From Alphaproteobacteria bacterium (GTDB taxonomy: Bacteria; Pseudomonadota; Alphaproteobacteria; Rs-D84; CACZYB01), in assembly GCA_017938435.1 (NCBI GenBank), contig JAGBBO010000047.1, positions 1 through 64,000 of the forward strand: a stretch of 64,000 nucleotides of DNA, given 5' to 3'. Shown one piece after another: positions 1-7,666 of this stretch; the first letter of the stretch is position 1, and each line of letters starts with the position of its first letter. Under the pieces are notes generated by a model. That model was given only the letters and a program-made list of their open reading frames with translations, was not told where the DNA came from and did no database searches. The translations under genes were made by a program, and so were the position numbers.

Positions 1-1
1 C

Positions 2-655
2 ACAAACTGTTTAACAACAGGTGTTGCTTCTTGTTCAGCAACAACCGGTAAGGCGACAAGTTGTAAGGCAGGATATGGTTTTAATTCATCAAATGGAACT
101 TGCACTATTTGTGAGGCTGGAACTTATTCACCTGGTGGAACAGGCGGTTGTTATTCGTGTTCATCAGGTTACTATTCTTATGCAGGTGCATCAAAATGTA
201 CTGCTTGCACAAATAAACCTTCTAATTCATCATATACTTCAAATAGCACATCAAATAGTTGTTCATGGTCCTGCAATAGCGGATATATCAAATCAGGTTC
301 ACAATGTTGTTCAACAAAAACTGTTTATGTTTACACAAAAGAGCAAGATTGCAGATCTTTTGGATTTAATCCTTGTAGTGGATATACTGGTAGTGCCTAT
401 ACATCTTGTACACTTGAAAAGGGATCTGGCGGCGGCAGCTATGAATGTGGTCCTGAATACTATGAAAAAATAGGAGAAATATCATATACAAAATCATTGA
501 ATGTTGGAAGCATTTCTGGATTGTATTATTCAACAGTAAATGGTATTGGTACATCTGAACCAACTTATTCGCCTTCACTAAATACTTCTTGTATCTCATG
601 GGATACATATGGTAATTGCACTGAATATTCAATAAGGCTAAATTGTTCACAATAA
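2..655 (+). CDS. Secreted Cys-rich repeat protein, C-terminal part (5' end outside window)
   Basis: An open frame enters at the left edge (codons from base 2) and ends at TAA 653-655, so about 217 residues of the C-terminus are seen. It is rich in Cys, Gly, Ser, Thr and Tyr. The first part has short Cys-spaced units (CTICEAGTYSPGG, CYSCSSGYYS, CTACTNKPSNSS) like GCC2/GCC3 or TNFR-like repeats; the last ~110 residues form a less repetitive Cys-containing domain. Composition and the following hairpin terminator match the secreted Cys-rich gene at 9563-10897, so it is probably an exported surface protein of the same family. Its signal peptide and true length cannot be seen. Function unknown. Confidence 0.75.
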   Translation, partial: TNCLTTGVASCSATTGKATSCKAGYGFNSSNGTCTICEAGTYSPGGTGGCYSCSSGYYSYAGASKCTACTNKPSNSSYTSNSTSNSCSWSCNSGYIKSGSQCCSTKTVYVYTKEQDCRSFGFNPCSGYTGSAYTSCTLEKGSGGGSYECGPEYYEKIGEISYTKSLNVGSISGLYYSTVNGIGTSEPTYSPSLNTSCISWDTYGNCTEYSIRLNCSQ

Positions 656-690
656 AAACTTCCCCCCTCAGTTACGAGGGGGATTTTTTT
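656..690 (+). terminator. Rho-independent terminator of the Cys-rich gene
   Basis: A 7-bp stem CCCCCTC/GAGGGGG (663-669 with 676-682), loop AGTTAC, is followed by a seven-T run (684-690), directly after the stop codon. Nearly the same hairpin recurs at 8653-8678. Confidence 0.85.
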
Positions 691-694
691 ATTA

Positions 695-740
695 TGGATT
701 CCAGTATCGGTGCACTTGTAATGACAACGAATAAGTTGTC
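695..740. repeat. Intergenic palindromic element, degenerate
   Basis: Contains GGATTCCAGTATCGG and GTAATGAC, which in the opposite orientation resemble the GTCATT...GGAATCCA sequence near 10965-11025, plus a hairpin GACAAC/GTTGTC (723-728 with 735-740). It looks like a dispersed REP-like intergenic element. Only two degenerate copies are seen, so the assignment is weak. Confidence 0.3.
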
Positions 741-754
741 CTTCCTTTTGAATT

Positions 755-1471
755 TTATACTCTCATTTCTAAATTTGGGATAAGGGAACGAAGTTTTTCT
801 TCAAATTCTTTATCCATAAAAAATTGCATAGCCAAAGGATTATTTGGCTGATCCTTTGTTGCAGGTCTGCACCTTTGAACGGCATAATGTTTTACCCCAG
901 CCTTTGAAAGTAATTCAGCAATTTCTAATATATCATCTTTTGTAAGAACTGTCGGATCCGCAGTAGTTCTAACCTCAAAATCTTTTCCACTTTTTAAAAG
1001 TATTTCTAATGATTCAAATGCAAATTCCCCACTACCTTTTACTTTTGTAATTTGTTCATATTTTTTGCATGGAGCCTTTATATCTAATCCAACCCAGTCA
1101 ATATATGGTAAAAGTTTTGAAAGTTTTTCAGGAAAACATCCATTTGTATGAAGTCCAAATTTAAAATGTGGAGCAAACTCCTTTATCTCCTCAATCGCAG
1201 TAATAATTTCATCGGTTTGTGAAGTTGCCTCGCCACCACTAAACACAACTGCATCAAGAATTTTTGTTCGTTTTTTAAGAAGTTCTAACACATATTCGTA
1301 ATTTTCTTTGTCTTGTTGGGTTGGTTTCCTATAGCAAAGAAGTTGTTGATTGGAACAATAAATACATCTCCATGGGCAACCTTGCAAAAACAAAACCGCA
1401 GAAATTTTTGTTGGATAGTCAATAGTTGTAAATGGAACAAGTCCACCAATTATAATGTTTGATTTAGCCAT
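755..1471 (-). CDS. nrdG: Anaerobic ribonucleoside-triphosphate reductase activating protein (NrdG2-type radical SAM)
   Basis: A 238-residue radical SAM protein. The N-terminus has the family pattern GGLVPFTTIDYP followed by GCPWRCIYCSN, giving the CxxxCxxC 4Fe-4S ligands C32, C36 and C39; VFSGGEAT is the SAM-contacting GGE motif. This matches the ~230-residue NrdG2 branch, which generates the glycyl radical on the anaerobic class III reductase NrdD, rather than the ~155-residue E. coli NrdG. The start is supported by GGAGGA upstream. No nrdD lies nearby. It implies DNA precursor synthesis without oxygen. Some members of this group act on other glycyl-radical enzymes, so the substrate is inferred from the family. 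Confidence 0.85.
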   Translation of the reverse strand: MAKSNIIIGGLVPFTTIDYPTKISAVLFLQGCPWRCIYCSNQQLLCYRKPTQQDKENYEYVLELLKKRTKILDAVVFSGGEATSQTDEIITAIEEIKEFAPHFKFGLHTNGCFPEKLSKLLPYIDWVGLDIKAPCKKYEQITKVKGSGEFAFESLEILLKSGKDFEVRTTADPTVLTKDDILEIAELLSKAGVKHYAVQRCRPATKDQPNNPLAMQFFMDKEFEEKLRSLIPNLEMRV

Positions 1472-1538
1472 ATTCTTCCTCCACCTATTTTATTATAACC
1501 AAAGCAAAAAATAAGACAAGGAATTATTCTTTTTCTTC

Positions 1539-1567
1539 TTGACATAGACAAAAAATAAAGTTAGTAT
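1539..1567 (+). promoter_or_regulatory. Sigma70-like promoter for the 96-residue gene
   Basis: A perfect -35 TTGACA (1539-1544), a 17-nt spacer and TAGTAT (1562-1567); TATAAT also begins at 1565. It lies 28 nt upstream of the start codon. Confidence 0.5.
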
Positions 1568-1594
1568 AATCAAAAAATAAAAAAGAGGTGTAAT

Positions 1595-1885
1595 ATGAAT
1601 AAAGAAATTATTTCGCATAAATTCGAAAAATTGAATAAAAATTTAAATATGTGCACAACTTCATTTGATGGTGAAATTGCATCTATTTCTCTTTTCCGTC
1701 AATATGATTTTGGAAAAGGGAAAAGGCTTTTTGAAATCTTTTTTTATGGGGATATCTATTCCAAACTTGCAAAGGAAGAACATATTATTGATGGAAAAGT
1801 GCAAAAAATTTATGATTGTGATACTTCTATTTCTCCAAATATGAATGAAGTTTACAGATACCTTAAAGGTGAAAAAATAAGATAA
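1595..1885 (+). CDS. Small hypothetical protein, 96 aa
   Basis: I do not recognise this family. It has no signal peptide or membrane segment and is Lys- and Phe-rich, with the phrases SFDGEIASISLF and CDTSISPNMNEVYRYLKG. A good ribosome site (AAGAGGTG) precedes the ATG, a promoter-like TTGACA lies upstream and a strong terminator follows, so it is a single-gene transcription unit and probably real. It is convergent with the metallophosphoesterase gene. Confidence 0.6.
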   Translation: MNKEIISHKFEKLNKNLNMCTTSFDGEIASISLFRQYDFGKGKRLFEIFFYGDIYSKLAKEEHIIDGKVQKIYDCDTSISPNMNEVYRYLKGEKIR

Positions 1886-1890
1886 AATCA

Positions 1891-1919
1891 AAAGCCGGTT
1901 GTTAAAAGCCGGCTTTTTT
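1891..1919. terminator. Terminator between convergent genes
   Basis: An 8-bp stem AAAGCCGG/CCGGCTTT (1891-1898 with 1909-1916) with a 10-nt loop. T runs occur on both strands, so it can serve both directions. The last codons of the minus-strand metallophosphoesterase (stop at 1902-1904) lie inside the loop and right arm. Confidence 0.8.
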
Positions 1920-3017
1920 ATCACTTTTTATGTTTATAACGACATATTCCGATTTGGTTCCAGTTTTAAATTTTATTGCCCAATCAGAAATCCCCGATGT
2001 CACAATAAAATTTGTATTATTTCGTTTTTCATATCCATAAATTTTATCATTTGCACCAATCCATTTTCCAACATTATTAAATGGAAAAAGTTGTCCACCA
2101 TGTGTATGTCCAGAAAGAACCAAATCCACATTTGCCTTTTCTTGGTTTTTATAATCAGCAGGTTGATGATCAAGAATGATAGTATATTTGTTTTTATCAA
2201 GATTTTTTGTAATATCTGTCATAGATTCTCTTTTTCCATTAGTCAATAAATTTTCGGATAAATCTTTCCTTCCTATTACATAAAACTGATTTGCAATCAA
2301 TTTCATTTTATCTCGTAAAACTATTATATTATTTTTTTCAAGTTCATGTATTAAGTCACGATCACTAAAACCACGATATTTTGGTCCATAATATCCATTA
2401 TCATGATTACCAAAAACAAAATAAATTCCATACTTAGTTTTTATTTCACTTAATGCTTTTACAGATTTTACCATATCATCTTTTGTTGTATCATCATCAA
2501 CAAAATCTCCAACTATAACGAGTATATCAGGTTTTTCATTATTCATAGCTAAAGTATGTTTTTTAAAACCATCACCATCAAAAGTTGCACCTATATGAGA
2601 GTCTGCAAACATAACAATTTTTAAATTTTCTATATCTTTTACAGTTGAAATATTATATTCTGTTCGCCACACATTATGTGCAAAATACCAGCCAAAAGCT
2701 AGGGTAACAATACTTGATATAATAGCTGACCATCCTGCATAGTAATGCTTATATGATTTTTTTATTTTTCCAAATATAAAATCACAAATACACCAAATCA
2801 TTGCAAAATATATTGCACAGACTATTGCATTTATAAAATTTATTATAAAACCAATACAGGTAAATAAAGAAACGACAACAAATAATCCTATTGCCGTTTT
2901 CTTTTTTACTGAAAAGTTTTTGTTGGAAATAAATTTTGCAACTCTGCTTCCAATGTATAACAAAGCAATCGCTGTAAAAAGTAATCCAACAATCATTATT
3001 ATTAACCACATAATCAT
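1902..3017 (-). CDS. Membrane-anchored metallophosphoesterase (YkuE/YaeI-like)
   Basis: 371 residues. The first ~115 residues hold about four hydrophobic helices (near 3-23, 42-60, 62-83 and 95-113). A calcineurin-like catalytic domain follows with every expected metal motif: DSH (D139, H141), GDFVDDD, GNHDNG, a His in LDHQPADY and GHTHGGQ near the C-terminus. YkuE/YaeI proteins of this layout are Mn-dependent phosphoesterases linked to the envelope; E. coli YaeI acts on phosphodiester model substrates and related proteins cleave UDP-diacylglucosamine. The natural substrate here is unknown. It is transcribed alone. Confidence 0.8.
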   Translation of the reverse strand: MIMWLIIMIVGLLFTAIALLYIGSRVAKFISNKNFSVKKKTAIGLFVVVSLFTCIGFIINFINAIVCAIYFAMIWCICDFIFGKIKKSYKHYYAGWSAIISSIVTLAFGWYFAHNVWRTEYNISTVKDIENLKIVMFADSHIGATFDGDGFKKHTLAMNNEKPDILVIVGDFVDDDTTKDDMVKSVKALSEIKTKYGIYFVFGNHDNGYYGPKYRGFSDRDLIHELEKNNIIVLRDKMKLIANQFYVIGRKDLSENLLTNGKRESMTDITKNLDKNKYTIILDHQPADYKNQEKANVDLVLSGHTHGGQLFPFNNVGKWIGANDKIYGYEKRNNTNFIVTSGISDWAIKFKTGTKSEYVVINIKSDKKAGF

Positions 3018-3060
3018 TTATAGCCTAACTTATTTTAATTTATTTTCACTAAGCTAATTA

Positions 3061-3246
3061 TCAACTTTTGTTTTTGATTGATAAGCCATCATGAAATGTC
3101 TGTCCTACAATATCTCCTACTAAACGATAGGAATGTATCGCACTACCATAAGAAATAATATTCATTTTTCCTAAATTAACAAGACCTTTTTCATCTATAT
3201 AAATGATAGAGGTAAAAAATGAGTTATACAATAGGACAAGTTGCAA
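3061..3246 (-). pseudogene. Possible C-terminal remnant of a flavin-reductase-like gene
   Basis: A 61-codon frame. From about residue 15 it reads like a protein tail (IIYIDEKGLVNLGKMNII, then GDIVGQTFHDGLSIK), which weakly resembles the end of flavin reductase-like FMN proteins (a Tyr-x-x-x-Gly-x-x-x-Gly-x-x-Phe-x-x-Gly pattern). The first residues overlap the start of the MerR-like fragment on the other strand and have no convincing ribosome site. Best read as a decayed gene end; the family guess is tentative. Confidence 0.25.
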
Positions 3247-3347
3247 AAATAATGGGGCTTACAACCCATTTTTTCTGTTATGAGCATGACATATTGCCAT
3301 TGCCAAAGCATCACCAGAATGTTCAGAATTTATTTTTGGTTTGTTAA
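3219..3347 (+). pseudogene. Truncated MerR-type regulator N-terminus
   Basis: An ATG with a clear ribosome site (AGAGGT) opens a 42-codon frame. It starts MSYTIGQVAKIMGLTTH, a near-textbook first helix-turn-helix of MerR regulators (YTIGxVAKxxGxxxxTLRYY). After ~17 residues it runs antisense into the 3' end of ruvC and stops at 3345-3347, so no wing, second helix-turn-helix or effector domain remains. It appears to be a merR gene cut off by the junction with ruvC. Whether it is still translated is unknown. Confidence 0.4.
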
Positions 3348-3735
3348 GTAAAACGCCAACCATCATTTGTATTTGTTCCTTTGTTGCGTGTCCTATACCA
3401 ACAACTGACTTTTTAATAAGATTCGGTGAATATTCAAAAACAGAAATTCCTAAAATTGATGGTGTTAAAATAGCTACACCCCTTGCTTGCCCCAATTTAA
3501 GTGTTGATGACGGATTTACATTTACAAAAACCTCTTCAACAGCAACTTCCTCAGGTTTATATTGTTCCAAAACTTCCCTAAGTCTTTTATATATTTCAGC
3601 AAGCCTTTCTGGCAATGTTCCTTTTTCTGAAATGTTAAGGGTTCCATTCGCAATGTGTCGGAATTGATTATTTGTGAAATCCACGATTCCCCAACCTGTG
3701 TGTCTTAATCCAGGATCAATTCCCATTATAAGCAT
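3259..3735 (-). CDS. ruvC: Holliday junction resolvase RuvC
   Basis: 158 residues, the usual length. RuvC is a dimeric nuclease that cuts four-way DNA junctions in recombinational repair. The acidic active site is visible: D7 in MGIDPGLRHTGWG, E67/E68 in VAVEEVF, and H139 with D142 in EHSGDALAMAICHAH (the His variant seen in Thermus RuvC rather than a second Asp). The ATG follows the lpxC stop without a gap (TAAATG); Met4 is an alternative start. It is last in an lpxL-lpxC-ruvC transcription unit. ruvA and ruvB are not in the window. Confidence 0.95.
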   Translation of the reverse strand: MLIMGIDPGLRHTGWGIVDFTNNQFRHIANGTLNISEKGTLPERLAEIYKRLREVLEQYKPEEVAVEEVFVNVNPSSTLKLGQARGVAILTPSILGISVFEYSPNLIKKSVVGIGHATKEQIQMMVGVLLNKPKINSEHSGDALAMAICHAHNRKNGL

Positions 3736-4593
3736 TTACAACTCCACTATTTCATAATTTGATTCATCGGACATAACTTTGCGAACAAGTTGATTGTTGT
3801 GAAAATGTCCACCACGACTATTTTTATAAAATCCAATTATAGAGTGTCCCATAACATATAAATCACCAATCGCATCAAGTATTTTATGAAATACAAATTC
3901 ATTTGGTTCACGAAGACCTTCTGGATTTATGATTTTTTCTTCATCAACTGCGATTCCGCTTTTTAATGTTGCACCAAGACAAAGCCCTTTTGAATGAAGG
4001 TATTCTACATCACTCATCCTTGCAAAAGTTCTAGCCATACAAATTTTAGATTTATAATTTTCTTCTGTTAAATCTATAATTTCTTGTTCAATTCCAATAG
4101 GTTTGATTCCACTGTAATCTATTGTCACATCAAGGGTTAAAAGTCCCTTATCTGATGGTTCAATAGATACAGATCCCTTTTCATCGCTATATTCAACTTT
4201 TTTTAGTATTTTTATTGCCTTTTTAGGGGCATTTTGTATTAAAAAGCCGGCTTTTTCTTCAATTTCTTTAAGTAAAGGGAGTGCAGAACCATCTTGTATT
4301 GGAATTTCTTCGGATTCTGTTTTTATAACTAAATTATCAATCCCAAGTCCATGTAATGAAGATACAAGATGTTCAATAGTTTTAACATTTACACCATCTT
4401 TTTCCCCAATACAAGTATATCCAGTTTCTCCGAATACATTATTAAGGTTAAGTTGATATTTTTGACCTTTTATTTCAAAAACAATACCTGTATCAATATC
4501 TGCTGGAAAAAGTTCTATGGTATTCAAAGTTCCTTTGTGTTGACCAATGCCAGTAAATACGATTTTGTTTTTAATTGTTTTTTGATTTTGCAT
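3736..4593 (-). CDS. lpxC: UDP-3-O-acyl-N-acetylglucosamine deacetylase LpxC
   Basis: 285 residues, slightly short for the family (~300). It catalyses the committed zinc-dependent step of lipid A synthesis in the cytoplasm. Seen: the FTGIGQHKG start motif, the zinc and catalytic residues H75 (TIEHLVSSLHGLGIDN), H236 and D240 (FHKILDAIGDLYVMG), and H263 in GGHFHNNQLV. Its start overlaps the 3' end of the lpxL-like gene by 23 bp, indicating translational coupling. The cell therefore makes lipid A. Confidence 0.95.
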   Translation of the reverse strand: MQNQKTIKNKIVFTGIGQHKGTLNTIELFPADIDTGIVFEIKGQKYQLNLNNVFGETGYTCIGEKDGVNVKTIEHLVSSLHGLGIDNLVIKTESEEIPIQDGSALPLLKEIEEKAGFLIQNAPKKAIKILKKVEYSDEKGSVSIEPSDKGLLTLDVTIDYSGIKPIGIEQEIIDLTEENYKSKICMARTFARMSDVEYLHSKGLCLGATLKSGIAVDEEKIINPEGLREPNEFVFHKILDAIGDLYVMGHSIIGFYKNSRGGHFHNNQLVRKVMSDESNYEIVEL

Positions 4594-5827
4594 TTTTGCT
4601 CCTTATTTTATTTTTAATATCCCATCTATCATGAACCCAGAACCATTGTGCAGGATTCTCTTTTATCCATCCCTCAATGATATCATTTATTTTTTGAGTA
4701 GTTTTTATTGCATCAGCATCTTTATCTTTCGATTTAAATGGCATAAAAGTATTGTGGAAAATAATTTTATGATGAACGCCATGTTCTCTTACTATTTGTA
4801 TAGGAAGAATAGGGCAATTAAAATGAGAAGCCAATTTTGCGACTCCAACAGGACTTTTCACTTTTACTCCGAAAAATTTTGTAGGAATTCCAGTTTGAAA
4901 TTTTTGGTCAGGAACAGCAAGCATTGCACTTCCATTCAAAAGTATTTTCATTGCATCTCTAGTTCCATTTACTGTATTTGGAACGAATTTTAAATTTCCT
5001 ATACCATTACCAAAACTTTTTGTAACAAGATTGTTTGTAAGATTATTACTTGGAAATTTATAAAGTATAGAGCAAGGAGCTTTATGAAGAGCAAATGGTA
5101 TTGCAATCAATCCCATTGTCCCAGAATGAGAAATAAATGCAACATATGGTTTATTCTTTAACTCATCTAAAATTGCATCATTTTCAAATGTAAGATATTT
5201 TTTATAATTTCTAAAAATCTCAGGAAAATGAACTGGCTCAGCAGTATATTTTCCCATCATTTCCCAAACATCATGTTTAATTTTATTACGTTCAGCTAAA
5301 CTTTTCCTTGGAAATGCAATTTTAAGATTTGCATCTATAAGTTTATTGTATTTGCCCTGAGTTTTTCCAATTAAAACACCAATTTTTCCACCAAGCCATG
5401 ATGCCCACTCCACAGGAAAAATTTTAAATATTAAATAAAATAAATGTGAAGCAAAAGATTCAAGTGGATGAGAAATATATTTTTTGATAAAAGGTTTTTT
5501 CCTATATGGATATGATTTTTTATCCTCTAAATCAATTATGGAACACAAAAATAATATAGCATAAAGGGTTTTTGCAAAAATTGTTAAATCACCTCTGTCA
5601 AAATAGAAATCTTCAACACTAATAAAAAAGCAAAAATAAAATATTGCAAAATCTATGAATGAAAAAAGATAAATTTTTTTTCTTTGTAAAGATTGTTTCG
5701 CATAAGCAATGTATGCCGGAAACATTGCAAATATGAATAAAAGCAATGCCCTTCCAAACCCAAATTTTATTGGAAGTGTGGGAAGTAAATCAAAACTAAA
5801 CTTATTCCACAAAGATTCTAAAAACAT
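4571..5827 (-). CDS. Lipid A biosynthesis acyltransferase, LpxL/HtrB family, with extra N-terminal membrane domain
   Basis: 418 residues, about 110 longer than typical LpxL. Residues 1-115 carry three predicted membrane helices (about 26-43, 52-71 and 86-100). From ~120 it is a lysophospholipid-acyltransferase domain: SHPLESFASHLFY, DANLKIAFP, and the conserved end QWFWVHDRW at 394-402. The catalytic HX4(D/E) motif reads HSGTMG (H234), leaving Gly where the acid is expected. The start is fixed by AGAGGTG 8 nt upstream. The family adds secondary acyl chains to lipid A at the inner membrane; with the acid missing, activity or mechanism may differ. First gene of the lpxC-ruvC operon. Confidence 0.8.
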   Translation of the reverse strand: MFLESLWNKFSFDLLPTLPIKFGFGRALLLFIFAMFPAYIAYAKQSLQRKKIYLFSFIDFAIFYFCFFISVEDFYFDRGDLTIFAKTLYAILFLCSIIDLEDKKSYPYRKKPFIKKYISHPLESFASHLFYLIFKIFPVEWASWLGGKIGVLIGKTQGKYNKLIDANLKIAFPRKSLAERNKIKHDVWEMMGKYTAEPVHFPEIFRNYKKYLTFENDAILDELKNKPYVAFISHSGTMGLIAIPFALHKAPCSILYKFPSNNLTNNLVTKSFGNGIGNLKFVPNTVNGTRDAMKILLNGSAMLAVPDQKFQTGIPTKFFGVKVKSPVGVAKLASHFNCPILPIQIVREHGVHHKIIFHNTFMPFKSKDKDADAIKTTQKINDIIEGWIKENPAQWFWVHDRWDIKNKIRSKNAKSKNN

Positions 5828-5913
5828 ATAAACACCTCTTTATTTTTACCTTTTACTTTTACTTTAAATTCTGGTATAATACAAGGGAAAAATAATTAAA
5901 TTTGGAGAAAATT

Positions 5914-6324
5914 ATGCCAGAACAAAAAAAATTTTTATCAGAAGATATTCAAAAAACTATACTAAATGCTACTGCACAGATTGCATCTGGGTATTTTAGT
6001 AATAATAAAGTGGAAGATTCAAAAATCACAGGAATTGTTGAAAGTATCTATTCTCATTTGGTTTCAATTTCTGATAAAACAGCAAGTTATGCTTTAACTC
6101 CGTTTATAAATCCAAAAGATTCTATTAAACCAGATTATATAATTTGTCTTGAGGATGGAAAAAAGTTAAAAATGCTAAAACGATATCTTAAGGCAAAATA
6201 TAATATGACCGAAGCTGAATACAAAGAAAAATGGGGATTACCAAGGGATTACCCAATGGTTGCACCTAATTATGCAAAAAAAAGGTCGTCTTTGGCTAAA
6301 AAAAGTGGGCTTGGACAAAGATAG
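5914..6324 (+). CDS. mucR: MucR/Ros-family transcriptional regulator lacking zinc-finger histidines
   Basis: 136 residues from the ATG at 5914 (GGAG 6 nt upstream; an in-frame TTG at 5902 is less likely). The hallmark block is present: DYIICLEDGKKLKMLKRYL, then MTEAEYKEKWGLPRDYPMVA and NYAKKRSSLAKKSGLGQ. Family members bind AT-rich DNA and control envelope, virulence and cell-cycle genes in alphaproteobacteria. In Ros, two Cys and two His hold zinc; here only the first Cys remains, the second is Asp, and the His positions are Tyr or Lys. Zinc-free Ros homologues are known from Mesorhizobium loti. A TATAAT-like box lies at ~5874-5880. Confidence 0.9.
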   Translation: MPEQKKFLSEDIQKTILNATAQIASGYFSNNKVEDSKITGIVESIYSHLVSISDKTASYALTPFINPKDSIKPDYIICLEDGKKLKMLKRYLKAKYNMTEAEYKEKWGLPRDYPMVAPNYAKKRSSLAKKSGLGQR

Positions 6325-6412
6325 TAAAAATTTATGCAAACATCTTGAAATTTTAAGATAACTTTACTATATACACTTCGTGTATTAAAAAAATATCGGG
6401 ACAATTTATAAA

Positions 6413-7552
6413 ATGGCAAAAGCTGATTATTACGATTTACTTGGCGTTACAAAAGGCGCATCTGATGATGAAATTAAAAAGGCATATCGAAAGATGGCTA
6501 TGAAATATCACCCTGATCGCAATCCTGGTGATAAAAGTGCAGAAGAAAAGTTTAAGGAAATAAATGAGGCATACGAGGTTTTAAAAGATCCTCAGAAAAA
6601 AGCTGCGTATGATCAATTTGGTCATTCCGCTTTTGAACAAGGTATGGGCGGTGCTGGTCGCGGTGGCTTTGGTGGTTTTGGTAATGGTGGCTTTGACTTT
6701 AATTTCGGCGAAGGTGGTGGATTTTCTGATATTTTCTCTGATATTTTCTCTGATTTTATGGGTGGTGGAAATTCTCGTCGTGGCTCTACACGAAATAGGG
6801 GCCAAGACCTAAGATATGATATAGTAATAACTTTAGAAGAAGCATTCCACGGTGTATCAAAAACAATTCAATTCCGTAGAAATGGTAAATGCTCTCATTG
6901 TGATGGCAAGGGTGGTGAAAATAAAACAACTTGCTCGAAATGTCATGGAAGCGGTGTTATAAATGTTCGTCAGGGCTTTTTTATGAGCCAACAAGTTTGT
7001 CCTGAATGTGGTGGAACAGGGTATGTAATTAAGAATCCATGTCATTTCTGTAATGGTTCTGGTATCGAAGTTGAAAATAAAACTTTGGAAATAAAGATTC
7101 CCGCAGGTGTCGATACTGGCACAAAACTTCGTGTAAGTGGCGAGGGGGAAGCTGGTCTTGGTGGAAGTCCTGCTGGTGATTTATATGTTTATGTAATGAT
7201 TCGTCCAAGTAAAGTGTTTGAACGCGAAGGCAAAAATTTGATTTTAAATGTTCCTATTTCTATAGGAGAAGCGGCACTTGGTGCCACAATCGAAGTTCCA
7301 ATTATTGAAGGTGGTAAAGCCGAAGTCCGCATCCCAAGGGGTATCCAAACTGGTGAAAAACTTCGCTTAAAAGGAAAGGGTATGACAGGCATAAACTCTT
7401 CGGTTCGTGGTGATATGTATTTGGATATTACTGTTGAAACTCCGGTAAAACTTTCATCTCGTCAAGAGGAATTACTTCGTGAATTTGAGGAAGAAAGAAA
7501 AAAGAATGGCGATTCGAAAAATTTCTTTGATAAAATAAAAGAGTGGCTTTAG
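6413..7552 (+). CDS. dnaJ: Chaperone DnaJ (Hsp40)
   Basis: 379 residues, the normal length. The N-terminal J domain contains HPD at 33-35. A Gly/Phe-rich linker follows (about 75-125), including a 12-bp tandem repeat in the DNA that encodes DIFS units. Four CxxCxGxG zinc motifs come next ([32 protein letters not shown]), then the two C-terminal substrate-binding domains. It stimulates DnaK ATPase and delivers unfolded clients. dnaK is not in the window. The ribosome site is weak. A small inverted repeat with TTCG at ~6372-6386 lies in the leader. Confidence 0.97.
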   Translation: MAKADYYDLLGVTKGASDDEIKKAYRKMAMKYHPDRNPGDKSAEEKFKEINEAYEVLKDPQKKAAYDQFGHSAFEQGMGGAGRGGFGGFGNGGFDFNFGEGGGFSDIFSDIFSDFMGGGNSRRGSTRNRGQDLRYDIVITLEEAFHGVSKTIQFRRNGKCSHCDGKGGENKTTCSKCHGSGVINVRQGFFMSQQVCPECGGTGYVIKNPCHFCNGSGIEVENKTLEIKIPAGVDTGTKLRVSGEGEAGLGGSPAGDLYVYVMIRPSKVFEREGKNLILNVPISIGEAALGATIEVPIIEGGKAEVRIPRGIQTGEKLRLKGKGMTGINSSVRGDMYLDITVETPVKLSSRQEELLREFEEERKKNGDSKNFFDKIKEWL

Positions 7553-7580
7553 TTTTTTTATATTATTTCCATAAAATAAT

Positions 7581-7609
7581 TTGCATATTTTCCTAAAATA
7601 TGTTAGAAT
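7581..7609 (+). promoter_or_regulatory. Promoter of the broken lipoprotein gene, shared with the gene at 41200
   Basis: TTGCAT (7581-7586), a 17-nt spacer and TAGAAT (7604-7609). The first 22 bases differ at one position from the element at 41136-41157. Confidence 0.6.
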
Positions 7610-7666
7610 AACCTGCGAAGAGATGTGAAAAATTGGTTAATTCCAGTTTTTTTGAAGGAGGATAAT

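Noticed and set aside
21-473. 150-codon plus-strand frame at the left edge
   Set aside because: It is a shadow. The adjacent frame (from base 2 to 655) has the Cys-rich composition, ends at a stop followed by a terminator, and matches the family of the gene at 9563.
3270-3310. Continued MerR-like similarity beyond residue 17 (CYEHDILPLPK against RYYEKEGLLP)
   Set aside because: This stretch is the antisense of the conserved RuvC C-terminus (DALAMAICHAH), so the likeness after the first helix is probably coincidence; only the first ~17 residues are credited.
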